Source: Mycolicibacterium setense (lineage in GTDB: Bacteria > Actinomycetota > Actinomycetes > Mycobacteriales > Mycobacteriaceae). Taken from it: 64,000 bases of DNA. The translations under genes and the position numbers were made by a program. Below are positions 18,020 through 27,930 of this stretch, one piece after another. The first letter of the stretch is position 1. Every line of letters starts with the position of its first letter. The notes under the pieces were generated by a model. That model did not search any database, was not told the origin of the DNA, and worked only from the letters and a program-made list of their open reading frames with translations. Location of the stretch: NCBI RefSeq assembly GCF_000805385.1, contig NZ_JTJW01000005.1:830024-894023 (forward strand). The letters run 5' to 3'.

Positions 18020-18528
18020 AACTCGACTTCAGCCGGGTGGTCGACGCGGGAGAAAAATTGTGGCGCAGCCGGGTGGGCAGGCTCCGCACGTCGACCGTGG
18101 TGCTGCTTGTCGCGTTCGTCGCGCTGTCGTGGGTGCAACAGGAGTACCGCCCCAAGGAGGCCGCCCCGCAGTCGCCGGACACCCAGGTGGTGCCGCCCGG
18201 ATTCGTGCCCGATCCCGAATACACCTGGGTGCCGCGTACCAAGCTGCAGACTCCGCGCTCGACGACGCCGACCGAGACCCCGGAGACGACCGAGACCACG
18301 CCTCCGACGACCATGACGACGACCGAGATGCCGGAGACGACCGAGACCACCACCAGTCCCACCACGACGACGCCGCCGGGGGCTCCGCGCACGACGGTCG
18401 TCGATCCGGATGGTCCCGGCCTGCTTCCGCCGATCACGTTGCCGGTGTTCCCCGCGCCGGCCCCCGGCCCCCCGGTCGAGCAGCAGCAACCCGGCCAGGA
18501 GCCGGTGGCACCGACCTTGCCGCGATAG
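18016..18528 (+). CDS. Thr/Pro-rich single-pass membrane protein
   Basis: 170 residues: a short cytoplasmic amphipathic start (MKLDFSRVVDAGEKLWRSRVGRLR), one transmembrane helix (TSTVVLLVAFVALSWV, about 25-40), then a periplasmic tail dominated by Thr, Pro and Glu (repeated ETPETTET-like units, about 90-120) and ending in Pro-rich sequence. The GTG start makes a GTGA overlap with the channel gene, so the two are translationally coupled. Occupies the place of the proline-rich Rv3103c of M. tuberculosis, of unknown function. A wall-spanning tether or channel accessory is plausible but unproven. Confidence 0.8.
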   Translation: MKLDFSRVVDAGEKLWRSRVGRLRTSTVVLLVAFVALSWVQQEYRPKEAAPQSPDTQVVPPGFVPDPEYTWVPRTKLQTPRSTTPTETPETTETTPPTTMTTTEMPETTETTTSPTTTTPPGAPRTTVVDPDGPGLLPPITLPVFPAPAPGPPVEQQQPGQEPVAPTLPR

Positions 18529-18573
18529 CCTGACCTGCTCGATGCGCTTGCCCCGCTACACTGGCGTGCCGTG

Positions 18574-19263
18574 ATGATCACCCTCGACCACGTGACGAAG
18601 CACTACAAGTCTTCGGCGCGCCCCGCGCTCGACGACGTCTCGTTGAAAATCGACAAGGGTGAGTTCGTCTTCCTGATCGGACCGTCGGGTTCGGGCAAGT
18701 CGACGTTCATGCGGCTGCTCCTGGCAGCCGAGACGCCCACCTCGGGTGACATCCGGGTTTCCAAGTTCCACGTCAACAAGCTCGCCGGCCGGCACGTCCC
18801 CAACCTGCGTCAGGTCATCGGCTGCGTCTTCCAGGACTTCCGGCTGCTGCAGCAGAAGACCGTGTTCGAGAACGTGGCGTTCGCCCTCGAGGTGATCGGC
18901 AAGCGCGGCGAGGTGATCAACCGCGTTGTCCCGGATGTGCTGGAGATGGTCGGTCTGTCCGGCAAGGCCAACCGGCTGCCGAGCGAACTTTCCGGTGGCG
19001 AGCAGCAGCGCGTCGCCATCGCGCGGGCCTTCGTCAACCGCCCGCTGGTCCTGATCGCCGACGAGCCAACCGGCAACTTGGATCCCGAGACCAGCAAGGA
19101 CATCATGGATCTGCTGGAACGGATCAACCGCACCGGAACCACGGTGCTGATGGCCACCCACGACCATCACATCGTCGACTCCATGCGTCAGCGGGTCGTC
19201 GAACTCGAACTCGGCCGGCTGATCCGTGATGAGCAGCGCGGCGTCTACGGAATGGATCGCTAA
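18574..19263 (+). CDS. ftsE: cell division ATP-binding protein FtsE
   Basis: 229-residue ABC ATPase that with FtsX links the divisome to peptidoglycan hydrolase activation. Walker [10 protein letters not shown] is at about 35-43, the ABC signature [14 protein letters not shown] at about 137-150, Walker B VLIADEPT follows, and the H-loop is ATHDHHIV. The preceding codon is GTG (18571), but the ATG at 18574 gives the family start MITLDHVTK and the exact length of M. tuberculosis FtsE. ftsX follows without a gap. Confidence 0.96.
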   Translation: MITLDHVTKHYKSSARPALDDVSLKIDKGEFVFLIGPSGSGKSTFMRLLLAAETPTSGDIRVSKFHVNKLAGRHVPNLRQVIGCVFQDFRLLQQKTVFENVAFALEVIGKRGEVINRVVPDVLEMVGLSGKANRLPSELSGGEQQRVAIARAFVNRPLVLIADEPTGNLDPETSKDIMDLLERINRTGTTVLMATHDHHIVDSMRQRVVELELGRLIRDEQRGVYGMDR

Positions 19264-20160
19264 GTGCGCTTCGGCTTTCTCGTCAATGAAGTTCTGACCG
19301 GGCTTCGTCGCAACGTCACGATGACGGTGGCGATGATCCTGACCACCGCGATCTCGATCGGGTTGTTCGGTGGCGGTCTGTTGGTGGTGCGGCTGGCCGA
19401 CCAGTCTCGTGACATCTACCTGGACCGTGTCGAGAGCCAGGTGTTCCTGACCGACGACATCTCCGCCAACGACCCCACCTGCGACGCCGAAGCGTGCAAG
19501 GCGCTGTATCGCATGATCGACGACCGCGATGACGTGCGCTCGCTGAGCTTCCTCAACCGCGACCAGGCCTACGAGGACGCGATCAAGAAGTTCCCGCAGT
19601 ACAAGGACGTGGCGGGCAAGGATGCGTTCCCGGCGTCGTTCATCGTCAAGCTCAACGACCCCGAGCAGCACGAGGCGTTCGACAAGGCGATGCAGGGCCA
19701 GCCCGGTGTCCTCAACGTGCTGAACCAGAAGGACCTCATCGACCGTTTGTTCGCCGTGCTCGACGGGCTCAGTAGCGTCGCGTTCGCGGTGGCGCTGGTG
19801 CAGGCGATCGGTGCGGTGCTGCTGATCGCCAACATGGTCCAGGTGGCCGCCTACACGCGGCGCACCGAGATCGGCATCATGCGCCTGGTCGGTGCCACCC
19901 GCTGGTACACGCAGCTGCCGTTCCTGGTGGAGGCGATGATCGCGGCCCTGATCGGTGTGGTGATCGCGATCGTGGGATTGATCGTGGTCAGAGCGGTGTT
20001 CCTGGAGAAAGCGCTCGACCAGTTTTATCAGTCGAATTTGATTGCCAGGGTCGACTACGCTGACGTCCTCTACTTCAGCGCACCATGGATGCTGTTCCTC
20101 GGTCTGGCGATGTCCGGGGTTACCGCGTACGTGACACTGCGGCTCTACATCCGAAGGTAA
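19264..20160 (+). CDS. ftsX: cell division protein FtsX
   Basis: 298-residue permease-like protein of the FtsEX complex: N-terminal cytoplasmic segment, TM1 (about 20-45), a periplasmic domain (about 46-165) containing a Cys pair (TCDAEACK) that probably forms a disulfide, and three C-terminal helices. The periplasmic domain contacts cell-wall hydrolases (RipC in mycobacteria, from literature). GTG start immediately after the ftsE stop (TAA-GTG), so tightly coupled. smpB begins 10 nt downstream. Confidence 0.95.
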   Translation: MRFGFLVNEVLTGLRRNVTMTVAMILTTAISIGLFGGGLLVVRLADQSRDIYLDRVESQVFLTDDISANDPTCDAEACKALYRMIDDRDDVRSLSFLNRDQAYEDAIKKFPQYKDVAGKDAFPASFIVKLNDPEQHEAFDKAMQGQPGVLNVLNQKDLIDRLFAVLDGLSSVAFAVALVQAIGAVLLIANMVQVAAYTRRTEIGIMRLVGATRWYTQLPFLVEAMIAALIGVVIAIVGLIVVRAVFLEKALDQFYQSNLIARVDYADVLYFSAPWMLFLGLAMSGVTAYVTLRLYIRR

Positions 20161-20170
20161 TCGTGAGCTA

Positions 20171-20662
20171 GTGGCGACCAAGAAATCCAGCCCCGCCGGC
20201 AATAAGCAGATTGTGGCCAGCAATCGCAAGGCGCGGCACAACTACATGATCCTCGACACCTACGAGGCCGGCATCGCGCTGATGGGCACCGAGGTCAAGA
20301 GTCTGCGTGAAGGCCAGGCGTCGCTGGCCGACGCGTTCGCCACCGTCGACGACGGCGAGATCTGGCTGCGCAACGTGCACATCGCGGAGTATCACCACGG
20401 CACCTGGACCAACCACGCGCCGCGGCGCAACCGCAAGCTGCTACTGCACCGCAGCCAGATCGACAACCTGATCGGCAAGATCCGCGACGGCAACCTGACG
20501 CTGGTGCCGCTGTCGATGTACTTCTCCGACGGCAAGGTCAAGGTCGAGCTGGCGCTGGCCCGCGGCAAGCAGGCCCACGACAAACGTCAGGACCTGGCCA
20601 AACGGGACGCCGACCGCGAGATCACGCGCGAGTTGGGCCGCCGCGCCAAGGGCATGTCCTGA
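20171..20662 (+). CDS. smpB: SsrA-binding protein SmpB
   Basis: 163-residue tmRNA-binding protein for trans-translation. The OB-fold core has [33 protein letters not shown] and the C-terminal tail is basic ([24 protein letters not shown]), as needed to mimic a codon-anticodon duplex in the empty A site. GTG start. Directly upstream of the tmRNA gene, so both parts of the ribosome-rescue system are together. Confidence 0.97.
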   Translation: MATKKSSPAGNKQIVASNRKARHNYMILDTYEAGIALMGTEVKSLREGQASLADAFATVDDGEIWLRNVHIAEYHHGTWTNHAPRRNRKLLLHRSQIDNLIGKIRDGNLTLVPLSMYFSDGKVKVELALARGKQAHDKRQDLAKRDADREITRELGRRAKGMS

Positions 20663-20710
20663 GCACGTTCAGCGGTCGCGAGCGACTCGAAAATACCGCG
20701 GAATAATGAC

Positions 20711-20741
20711 TTGGCATCGGCAGTTGAGTCTGGCGTACCAT
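20711..20741 (+). promoter_or_regulatory. candidate promoter of the tmRNA gene
   Basis: TTGGCA (20711-20716) and TACCAT (20736-20741) are separated by 19 nt, 34 nt upstream of the mature tmRNA 5' end; the intervening RNA would be a 5' leader removed by RNase P. Spacing is 1-2 nt longer than ideal. Confidence 0.4.
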
Positions 20742-20774
20742 TGACTGTCCTGCCGAAAGTCGGCAGGGATGCGA

Positions 20775-21140
20775 GGGGCTGATCGGTTTCGACTTCGCGC
20801 ATCGAATCAAGGGAAGCGTGCCGGTGCAGGCAAGAGACCACCGTAAGCGTCGTTGCAACCAATTAAGCGCCGATTCCAATCAGCGCGACTACGCACTCGC
20901 TGCCTAAGCGACTGCGTGTCTGTCAGACCGGGAGCGCCCTCGGCCCGGACCCTGGCATCAGCTAGAGGGACCCACCCACGGGTTCGGTCGCGGAACCCAT
21001 GGGGACACCAAACAGCGACTGGGATCGTCATCTCGGCTTGTTCGCGTGACTGAGAGATCCGAGTAGAGACACAGCGAACTGCGCACGGAGAAGCCTCGAG
21101 GACATGCCGTAGGACCCGGGTTCAATTCCCGGCAGCTCCA
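20775..21140 (+). ncRNA. ssrA: transfer-messenger RNA (tmRNA)
   Basis: About 366 nt. The 5' end GGGGCTGATCGGTTTCGAC and 3' end GGTTCAATTCCCGGCAGCTCCA form the tRNA-Ala-like domain, with the G-U pair at the third acceptor position needed for alanylation. The tag reading frame is at 20869-20907: ADSNQRDYALAA then TAA, differing from the M. tuberculosis tag (ADSHQRDYALAA, from memory) at residue 4. It ends in the YALAA degron recognised by ClpXP. The terminal CCA is not encoded. Located beside smpB and followed by a strong terminator. Confidence 0.96.
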
Positions 21141-21148
21141 CGACAAAA

Positions 21149-21179
21149 GCCCAGGTCTGAGTAACCCTCAGACCTGGGC
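21149..21179 (+). terminator. intrinsic terminator of ssrA
   Basis: A perfect 13-bp stem (GCCCAGGTCTGAG / CTCAGACCTGGGC) with a 5-nt loop is followed by CTTTATCG, 9 nt after the tmRNA 3' end. It also lies just past the stop of the convergent secreted-protein gene. Confidence 0.9.
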
Positions 21180-21195
21180 CTTTATCGTTGCCTCC

Positions 21196-21543
21196 TCATA
21201 TCACGCAATGTGACGGGTCTGCCCCGGGAAGCGGGAAGAAGCCGATGCATTCCGGCGGATTCGGCGGCGGCGGGGTGGGCGGAATATCCAGGGGCATGGG
21301 ATGGAAGATGCCGGTGCCCAAGTCGATCCAGCCGTACCGACCGCCTGCTCCGCTGTACTCGTAACAGGACGACCAGTCGAAGTCGGGCCACGGCGCCGCG
21401 GCCGGCCTGGGATCCCCCGGGCACCAGGTCGGCCGGGCCTGCGCGGTACCCGCCAGCGTCACACCCGCCAGGCTCAAACCAGACATCACGACAGCTGTCG
21501 TCACCCCAACGACTGCCCGTTTCAGGACGTTGGTGCTGTTCAT
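21196..21543 (-). CDS. small secreted protein, Pro-rich C-terminus
   Basis: 115 residues from ATG 21543, which is preceded at the right distance by AAAGGAGG; further in-frame ATGs upstream lack this site. A signal peptide (about 1-33: MNSTNVLKRAVVGVTTAVVM, then a Leu/Ala/Gly-rich stretch ending GTAQA) is followed by a short mature protein with three Cys (WCPGDPRP, WSSCYEYSG, PPECIGFFP) and a fourth near the end (SHCVI), consistent with two disulfides, plus a PPTPPPPNPP stretch. Several mycobacteria carry similar short secreted proteins of unknown role. Monocistronic. Confidence 0.75.
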   Translation of the reverse strand: MNSTNVLKRAVVGVTTAVVMSGLSLAGVTLAGTAQARPTWCPGDPRPAAAPWPDFDWSSCYEYSGAGGRYGWIDLGTGIFHPMPLDIPPTPPPPNPPECIGFFPLPGADPSHCVI

Positions 21544-21789
21544 GTTGCCTCCTTTGCTCATCGCGGCCCCTCGCATCACATCTTCGGTCGGGTGCCCACG
21601 CAGGGATGGGGTAGACGACTACCTCACATTTGGAGCTCTACGCGGCTGGCCATTCACGGGCCTGAGCACATCGAGACGAGGCAATTGAGAGGCCCCGTTT
21701 CGGCTTGCCTTCAGCATCTCGCAGCGACATCGCCGGCGGCCATCCAGGCATTGATGTTGATCCGTCGGGGATACGGGTTAGGTTGAGAC

Positions 21790-22740
21790 ATGTTTTCTTG
21801 CCGCAAACACACCCCGGGGAGGGGCAGTGTGCGGTCAGGTGGTCGCTGGGTCGGGCTTGGCGCTACTGCACTTCTCACCTTCGGCGGCCCGGTGGTCGCC
21901 CTGATCGCGCCGCCGTCGGCGTCGGCCGCCGACTGTGCTGACGTCGAGGTCGTCTTCGCGCGCGGCACCGATGAGCCGCCGGGTATGGGCCGGGTCGGTG
22001 ACGCACTGGTCGAGTCCCTGCGCAAGCAGGCCGTGGGCATGAACATCGCCACCTATGCGGTGAACTACAAGGCCAGCAAGCTGCAGCTGCACGGTGGTGA
22101 CGGCGCCAAAGACGCGATTTCCCACATCAAGTCCACGCTGTCCTCGTGCCCCGACACGCAGATCGTGCTCGGCGGCTATTCGCAGGGTGCGAGCGTGATC
22201 AACATCGTGGCCGGCAACCCGCTGGGTGGCATCAAGTGGGGCGATTCGCTGCCGCCCGAGTATGCGGACAACGTCGCGGCGATCACTACCTTCGGCGACG
22301 TGGGCACCCGCACCAAGCAAACGATTGCAACCCAGAGCGCACTGTTCGGTTCCAAGGCGATCGACCTGTGTAACCCGAGCGACCCGATCTGTCATGAGGG
22401 TCAGGGCAATGAGTGGAGTGGGCACACCGAGGGCTACGTCCCCGTGTACACCACCCAGGCAGCGGCTTTCGTCGCCTCCAAGCTGCTGGCCGGGTCCGGT
22501 CAAACGCTGCCCGGGTACGGGCCGGCGCTACCCGATTACGGTCAGCTGCCTGAGTTCGGCCCGCTGCCGGGTTCCGGCCCAGTGCCGCAGTACGGCCCCG
22601 TGCCTGGGCCTGATACTTCCCTGCACGGTCCGTCACCCGCGTACAGCCCACAGTCACCCGGGTACGGGCAGCAGCCACCCGGGTCTGGCCCGTCGACACC
22701 CGGCCCCACGTCATCGCCCTCCGAAATCGGATGGATCTGA
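21790..22740 (+). CDS. secreted cutinase-family esterase with Pro/Gly/Tyr-rich tail
   Basis: 316 residues. Signal peptide about 1-47 (ending PPSASA), then a cutinase-like serine esterase domain with Ser131 in GGYSQG, Asp198 in NPSDPIC and His212 in GHTEGY; Cys49/Cys120 and Cys194/Cys201 form the two family disulfides. Cutinase-like proteins of mycobacteria act as esterases or lipases at the cell surface. Unusual is the roughly 80-residue C-terminal extension (about 236-316) of degenerate PGYGP/PEFGP/PQYGP units, probably wall-spanning or surface-exposed. ATG 21790 was chosen because it gives a complete signal peptide. Confidence 0.88.
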   Translation: MFSCRKHTPGRGSVRSGGRWVGLGATALLTFGGPVVALIAPPSASAADCADVEVVFARGTDEPPGMGRVGDALVESLRKQAVGMNIATYAVNYKASKLQLHGGDGAKDAISHIKSTLSSCPDTQIVLGGYSQGASVINIVAGNPLGGIKWGDSLPPEYADNVAAITTFGDVGTRTKQTIATQSALFGSKAIDLCNPSDPICHEGQGNEWSGHTEGYVPVYTTQAAAFVASKLLAGSGQTLPGYGPALPDYGQLPEFGPLPGSGPVPQYGPVPGPDTSLHGPSPAYSPQSPGYGQQPPGSGPSTPGPTSSPSEIGWI

Positions 22741-22747
22741 GCGGTTT

Positions 22748-23983
22748 TCAGACCGCTGCCTGCGACGGCAGCGAGATCGCGATCTCGGTGCCGCGGGCAT
22801 CGTGAACGTCCAGCACGCCACCGAGGGCCAACACCTTGGCCCGAATCGACGCGAAACCGATGTGACCGGTTTCGACGCTCAGCGCGAGGCGCTCCGGTTC
22901 AATGCCCACGCCGTCGTCGGCGACGCACAGCGTGGCGCGTCCGTTCGACCGTTGCAGGGTGAACCTCAGGTTGTCGGCTTTGGCATGCTTGATCGCGTTC
23001 GTCGAAAACTCACGCGCAGCGCTGTAGAGCAGGTGATCGGCGTCGGTTCGCAAGTCGTCGGGCCAATTGTCGAAGTCCAGGTGGACGGCAAGGTCGGTGC
23101 GTGCCGCGATGCCGTCGGCCAGCGAGGTGATGGCAGCCCTGAGCCCGGCGCGGGCAAGCACTTCGGGATGCAATTCACGCACCACGTCGCGAAGCAGCCG
23201 CGAGCACTCGCCGAGCGCCATGTCGACCCGGTCCATCGATTCGGCGGATCCCTCTCGCACCTCTTCCATCTCCCGGCGTGAGGCCAGGACATACTGCAGC
23301 GCTCCATCGTGTAGCCGTTCGGAAAGGGTTTGTCTTTCGCGCTTTTCGAGGATGACGATTTCTTCGAGCAGGTGACTGCGTTCCTGGGCCAACCCGGCGA
23401 TCGTCTGCTCTTTCGATTTCTGGATCCACGACAGCGTGACCGACCCTGCTGCCAATCCGAACAGGAGTCCGGTGGTCGTGAGGATCGAACCCCACGGCTC
23501 ATCTCCGTTGGCCGCCTGGTTTACCCACAGCACAACGACGTATGCGGCCACTGTGGGGACGGCGATCACCGCACTCACGAACGGATCGAGCTGAGCCGCC
23601 GCGATCAGTGGGACCAGAAACAAGCCGTAGTGGAGCACATCGGAGGTCCAGGTGTTCGGTGAGCTGAGGCCCGATTCGACCGAAAGTATCGACACCACAG
23701 CGACATCCGCGAACAACATGAGCAGCGCGACCGAGCGCCGGGCCTCGATCCCGGCCGGATTCGACGGCCGCAGCGCCCAGAAGCCCCAACCTGCGATCGC
23801 CGCGATGTAGCCGATCCAGACGAGCCCGTATGGCCAGCGGTAGGTTTCGGGCGGTTGCAGGAACAACGCGAAGAAGATGAACGCCACCAACACGATCCGC
23901 AGGGCGAATTGCAGCAGCAGCCCGCGAAAAGCTGCGCCCTGGGAGTAACGCCCCAAAGCCGTTGCCGCTGCGTGCCCGACCAT
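22748..23983 (-). CDS. membrane sensor histidine kinase, NarL-type (HisKA_3)
   Basis: 411 residues. Six hydrophobic segments occupy about residues 20-190, forming a multi-pass sensor without an obvious large periplasmic domain. A coiled-coil linker leads to the dimerisation/phospho-acceptor helix RQTLSERLHDGALQYVLASRREM (phosphorylated His in LHDGA) and a HATPase domain with an EFSTNAIKHAKA N-box and CVADDGVGI G-box. This type normally pairs with a LuxR/NarL response regulator, but none is encoded nearby, so it is an orphan here. Stop lies 7 nt from the cutinase stop (convergent). Confidence 0.88.
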   Translation of the reverse strand: MVGHAAATALGRYSQGAAFRGLLLQFALRIVLVAFIFFALFLQPPETYRWPYGLVWIGYIAAIAGWGFWALRPSNPAGIEARRSVALLMLFADVAVVSILSVESGLSSPNTWTSDVLHYGLFLVPLIAAAQLDPFVSAVIAVPTVAAYVVVLWVNQAANGDEPWGSILTTTGLLFGLAAGSVTLSWIQKSKEQTIAGLAQERSHLLEEIVILEKRERQTLSERLHDGALQYVLASRREMEEVREGSAESMDRVDMALGECSRLLRDVVRELHPEVLARAGLRAAITSLADGIAARTDLAVHLDFDNWPDDLRTDADHLLYSAAREFSTNAIKHAKADNLRFTLQRSNGRATLCVADDGVGIEPERLALSVETGHIGFASIRAKVLALGGVLDVHDARGTEIAISLPSQAAV

Positions 23984-24122
23984 TCTCGACTCCCGCCAAA
24001 CGCAGGGTTCGGCAGGAGTATAGGGCGGTTCGATCGTGTCCTGAGGTGGGTTGATGAAGTTTCCCGACGTGGCCTGCCATCATGGATAGCGGTCCCTGCG
24101 ACGAAACGGGGAGTTGATCGAC

Positions 24123-24851
24123 ATGTTCTCTGCGCAGCGTGAGTTTTCGGCATACGGCCCGTCGCACTTGGTCGTGTTGGCGGTGTTCGTGACGGCTGCC
24201 GCGCTGCTGGTCGTGATCGGCCGTCGGCAGACCGAGGCGCAGGCCCGCACCTTGGGCCGTGTCCTGGCGGTTCTGCTCATCGGGGCGTTCATCGTGGCGC
24301 TGGTCTACAAGTTGGTCGATCCCACGATCGACACGTCGGTACCGCTGCAACTGTGTGATCTCGCTGAACTGGCAGCCGCGTATGCCTTGTGGTCGCAACG
24401 GCATTGGGCCTTCGTCCTCACCTATTACTGGGGCCTGGTGCTCAGCTCGCAGGCATTGATCACGCCGGATATCGGAACGCCGAAGGAGGGGGCTCCGGAC
24501 TTTCCCCACCACCTCTTCGTCACGTTCTTCACGCTTCACGTGCTCGTCGTGCTGGCCGCCGTCTATCTCACGTGGGGTAGAGGTATGCGACCGCGGTGGC
24601 GCGACTACGCCTTCGCGGTGATCGCAACCCTGGTCTGGGCGGCAGCCACGTTCACCTTCAACGTGGTCACCGGAACCAATTACGGCTATCTCAACCGGAA
24701 GCCTCCCACCGCGTCCCTGCTGGATCTATTGGGCCCGTGGCCGGTGTATCTGGCGGCGGAGGTGGCGATCGTGCTGATGGTGTGGGCACTGATGACCTGG
24801 CCGTGGGAACGGGCACGGCACCGACTGACGGCCGGCGCCCCGCAACTGTGA
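24123..24851 (+). CDS. TIGR02206/YwaF family integral membrane protein
   Basis: 242 residues with about seven predicted transmembrane helices and the family landmarks YGPSHLVVLAVFV at the start, LQLCDLAELAAAYAL and PHHLFVTFFTLHVLVVL in the middle and FNVVTGTNYGYLNRKPPTASLLDLLGPWPVYL toward the end. Function unknown. A GGGGAG ribosome site is 9 nt upstream of ATG 24123; the TTG at 24114 abuts it and is less likely. Monocistronic, divergent from the histidine kinase. Confidence 0.85.
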   Translation: MFSAQREFSAYGPSHLVVLAVFVTAAALLVVIGRRQTEAQARTLGRVLAVLLIGAFIVALVYKLVDPTIDTSVPLQLCDLAELAAAYALWSQRHWAFVLTYYWGLVLSSQALITPDIGTPKEGAPDFPHHLFVTFFTLHVLVVLAAVYLTWGRGMRPRWRDYAFAVIATLVWAAATFTFNVVTGTNYGYLNRKPPTASLLDLLGPWPVYLAAEVAIVLMVWALMTWPWERARHRLTAGAPQL

Positions 24852-24882
24852 AATAGCTGTCCGTCGACGTGCGAAGTGATTA

Positions 24883-24915
24883 TTGACACGAACACTTTGA
24901 CGGGCTAGGTATATT
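24883..24915 (+). promoter_or_regulatory. candidate promoter for the mmpL gene
   Basis: TTGACA at 24883-24888 is followed at 17 nt by TAGGTA and then TATATT (24910-24915), in a locally A/T-rich stretch. It would give a leader of about 110 nt before the mmpL ATG. Confidence 0.45.
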
Positions 24916-25027
24916 ACGCGCGTTCGCGAATGTGTATCGCTTGCGACCTGTCCCACCGGGCGACAGTGGCCTGATCGAAGGGGCGGGTTGTGCAGACCAA
25001 GGCATCACCTATACGCGCGGGCGTTCG

Positions 25028-27868
25028 ATGAGCAGTCACGGCGCCGGCACGCAGAACGGATCGGGCATCGCCCGGTTCATTCGCCGGCTGGCCCTGCCCA
25101 TAGTGCTCGGCTGGGTGGCCCTGACCATCCTGACCAACACTCTCGTCCCACCGCTTGAGAAGGTCGGCGAGGAGAACACCGTCGGGCTGAGCGCGAAAGA
25201 CGCGCCGGCGATGATCGCCATGCGCAAGATCGGCAGCGACTTCCAAGAGTTCGACTCCGACAGCACGGCGATGGTGGTGCTGGAGGGCGAAGCCCCACTG
25301 GGCGACGACGCGCACCACTATTACGACGGCATCGTCGACCAGCTCGAAGCGGACACCGCCCACGTGCAGCACGTGGCCGACTTCTGGGGCGATCCGCTGA
25401 CGGCCTCGGGCGCACAGAGCAACGACGGCAAGTCCGCCTATGTCCAGGTGTACCTGCGGGGCAATCAGGGCGAAACGCTGGCCAACGATTCGGTGGCCGC
25501 GGTACGTGACATCGTCGGGCAGTCGTCACCTCCGGCCGGCATCAAGGTGTACGTGACCGGCGGGGCTCCGCTCGTTTCCGATCAGCACCATGCCGGCGAC
25601 AAGAGCGTCGCCCGGGTCACCGCCATCACGCTCGTGGTGATCGCGGTGATGCTGCTGATCGTCTACCGGTCGGTGGCCACCATGATCCTGGTGCTGCTCA
25701 TGGTGTTCATGGAGCTCGGCGCGGCGCGCGGCATCGTGGCGTTCCTGGCCCACACCGGGGTGATCGGCCTGTCCACCTTCGCGGTCAACCTCCTGACGTT
25801 GATGGTCATCGCGGCGGGAACCGACTATGCGATCTTCGCGATCGGCCGCTATCAAGAAGCGCGCGGCGCAGGCGAAGACCGGGAAACCGCGTACTACACG
25901 ATGTTCCGTGGCACCTCGCATGTGGTGCTCGGTTCGGGTATGACGATCGCCGGCGCGATGCTGTGTCTGAGTTTCACCCGCCTGCCCTATTTCCAGACCA
26001 TGGGTGTGCCGTGCGCGGTGGGCACGTTCGTCGCGGTGATCGCCGCGTTGACGATGGGCCCGGCGGTCATCGTGATCGGCAGCCGGTTCGGCCGTTTCGA
26101 GCCCAAGCGCAGCATCCGGTCGCGGGGGTGGCGTCGCGTCGGCATCACGGTGGTGCGGTGGCCCGGCCCGATCCTGGCCGCGACGTTGGGGCTGGCGCTC
26201 GTCGGCCTGCTCACGTTGCCGGGCTACAAGACCAATTACGACGCCCGGAAATACCTGCCGTCCGATCTGCCGGCCAATCTCGGATACGCCGCTGCCGAAC
26301 GGCATTTCAGCGCCGCCCGGATGAACCCCGAACTACTGATGATCGAGGCCGACCACGATCTGCGGAACCCCGCCGACTTCCTGATCATCGACCGGATCGC
26401 AAAGGGTGTGGTCCGGGTGCCCGGAGTCTCCCGGGTGCAGGCCATCACCCGGCCGAACGGTCGCCCGATCGAGCACACCAGCATCCCGTTCCTGCTCAGT
26501 CGGCAGGGCACCACCAACACGATGAACCGGAAGTACCAGCAGGACCGGATGGCCGACATGCTGGTCCAGGCCGACGAGATGCAGAAGTCCATCGACACTC
26601 TGGAGGAGACGGCGCGGCTGACTCAGGAGATGGCCGACACCACGCACTCGATGGTGACCAAGATGAAGGCGATGACGATCGACATCGCCGAATTACGGGA
26701 CAACATATCGGATTTCGACGACTGGCTGCGCCCCATCCGCAACTACTTCTACTGGGAGCCGCACTGCGCCGACATCCCGGTGTGCTGGTCGATCCGGTCG
26801 ATCTTCGACACCCTTGACGGTGTCGACACCATGACCGACGACATTCAGAAGCTCCTGCCCGACATGGAGCGGCTCGACACGTTGATGCCGCAGTTGGTCG
26901 CGCTGATGCCCCAGCAGATCGAGTCCATGAAGACCATGAAGACGATGATGCTGACGCAGCGCTCCACGCAGGCCGGCCAACAGGATCAGATGGCCGCCAT
27001 GCAGGAGAATTCGACGGCGATGGGCAAGGCCTTCGACGAGGCCCGCAACGACGATACGTTCTATCTACCGCCGGAAGCCTTCGACAACAAGGACTTCAAG
27101 CGCGGCATGAAGAACTTCATCTCGCCCGACGGAAAGTCGGTGCGGTTCATCATCAGTCATGAGGGCGATCCCGCGACGCCCGAGGGCGTCGACCATGTGG
27201 ATCCCATCAAGTTGGCGGCCAAGGAAGCGCTCAAGGGCACGCCGCTGGAAGGTTCCAAGATCTACCTGGCGGGCACCGCGGCCACCTACAAGGACATGCG
27301 GGACGGTTCCTTCTACGACCTGCTGATTGCCGGAATCTCAGCGGTGTCACTGATTTTCATCATCATGCTGCTCATCACGCGCAGTGTGGTGGCGGCAGCG
27401 GTGATCGTCGGTACGGTGCTGCTGTCCCTCGGTGCGTCGTTCGGATTGTCCGTGCTCGTCTGGCAACACCTGCTCGGTCTGGAATTGCACTGGATGGTGT
27501 TGGCGATGTCGGTGATCCTGCTGTTGGCCGTCGGTTCCGACTACAACCTGTTGTTGGTGTCGCGGTTCAAGGAAGAACTCGCCGGTGGCCTGAAGACCGG
27601 CATCATCCGGGCGATGGCGGGAACGGGTTCGGTGGTGACCTCGGCGGGCCTGGTGTTCGCGTTCACCATGGCGTCGTTCGCGTTCAGCGATCTCAAGGTC
27701 ATGGCACAGGTCGGCACCACCATCGCGCTCGGCCTGCTGTTCGACACCCTCATCGTGCGGTCCTTCATGACCCCTGCGATCGCGGCGCTGCTGGGGCGGT
27801 GGTTCTGGTGGCCGCAGGCCATCCAGTCGGCGGCGTCCAAGCGGCGGCTGGAAGCCGTGCGTAGCTGA
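25028..27868 (+). CDS. MmpL family RND transporter
   Basis: 946-residue RND-superfamily exporter of lipids, siderophores or drugs in the mycobacterial inner membrane. Architecture: TM1 (about 18-38), a porter loop, TM2-6 with the proton-relay Asp-Tyr pair at 266-267 ([14 protein letters not shown]), a long second loop (about 400-760) containing a Met/Gln/Lys-rich probable coiled-coil section with two Cys ([11 protein letters not shown]), then TM7-12 with the second Asp-Tyr pair at 838 ([15 protein letters not shown]). No mmpS gene is adjacent, so either it works without one or the partner lies elsewhere. ATG 25028 was chosen because upstream codons show no similarity. The substrate is unknown. 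Confidence 0.93.
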   Translation: MSSHGAGTQNGSGIARFIRRLALPIVLGWVALTILTNTLVPPLEKVGEENTVGLSAKDAPAMIAMRKIGSDFQEFDSDSTAMVVLEGEAPLGDDAHHYYDGIVDQLEADTAHVQHVADFWGDPLTASGAQSNDGKSAYVQVYLRGNQGETLANDSVAAVRDIVGQSSPPAGIKVYVTGGAPLVSDQHHAGDKSVARVTAITLVVIAVMLLIVYRSVATMILVLLMVFMELGAARGIVAFLAHTGVIGLSTFAVNLLTLMVIAAGTDYAIFAIGRYQEARGAGEDRETAYYTMFRGTSHVVLGSGMTIAGAMLCLSFTRLPYFQTMGVPCAVGTFVAVIAALTMGPAVIVIGSRFGRFEPKRSIRSRGWRRVGITVVRWPGPILAATLGLALVGLLTLPGYKTNYDARKYLPSDLPANLGYAAAERHFSAARMNPELLMIEADHDLRNPADFLIIDRIAKGVVRVPGVSRVQAITRPNGRPIEHTSIPFLLSRQGTTNTMNRKYQQDRMADMLVQADEMQKSIDTLEETARLTQEMADTTHSMVTKMKAMTIDIAELRDNISDFDDWLRPIRNYFYWEPHCADIPVCWSIRSIFDTLDGVDTMTDDIQKLLPDMERLDTLMPQLVALMPQQIESMKTMKTMMLTQRSTQAGQQDQMAAMQENSTAMGKAFDEARNDDTFYLPPEAFDNKDFKRGMKNFISPDGKSVRFIISHEGDPATPEGVDHVDPIKLAAKEALKGTPLEGSKIYLAGTAATYKDMRDGSFYDLLIAGISAVSLIFIIMLLITRSVVAAAVIVGTVLLSLGASFGLSVLVWQHLLGLELHWMVLAMSVILLLAVGSDYNLLLVSRFKEELAGGLKTGIIRAMAGTGSVVTSAGLVFAFTMASFAFSDLKVMAQVGTTIALGLLFDTLIVRSFMTPAIAALLGRWFWWPQAIQSAASKRRLEAVRS

Positions 27869-27875
27869 CCGCCGA

Positions 27876-27926
27876 ACGAAACTGCCCACGTGCTCGCGAA
27901 CAACGCTTGCACGTGGGCAGTTTCGT
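27876..27926. terminator. long bidirectional terminator hairpin
   Basis: A perfect 18-bp inverted repeat (27876-27893 and 27909-27926; ACGAAACTGCCCACGTGC and its complement) with a 15-nt loop lies between the mmpL stop and the convergent 32-residue ORF. Symmetric A/T at both ends suits bidirectional termination. Confidence 0.8.
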
Positions 27927-27930
27927 CTGA

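Noticed and set aside
18556..20241. Long minus-strand open frame opposite ftsE and ftsX.
   Set aside because: Antisense to two well-conserved genes, low-complexity composition, no ribosome site.
21770..21789. GGGTTAGGTTGAGAC before the cutinase gene looked like half an IdeR box.
   Set aside because: Only the left half matches; no dyad partner and no iron-related function.
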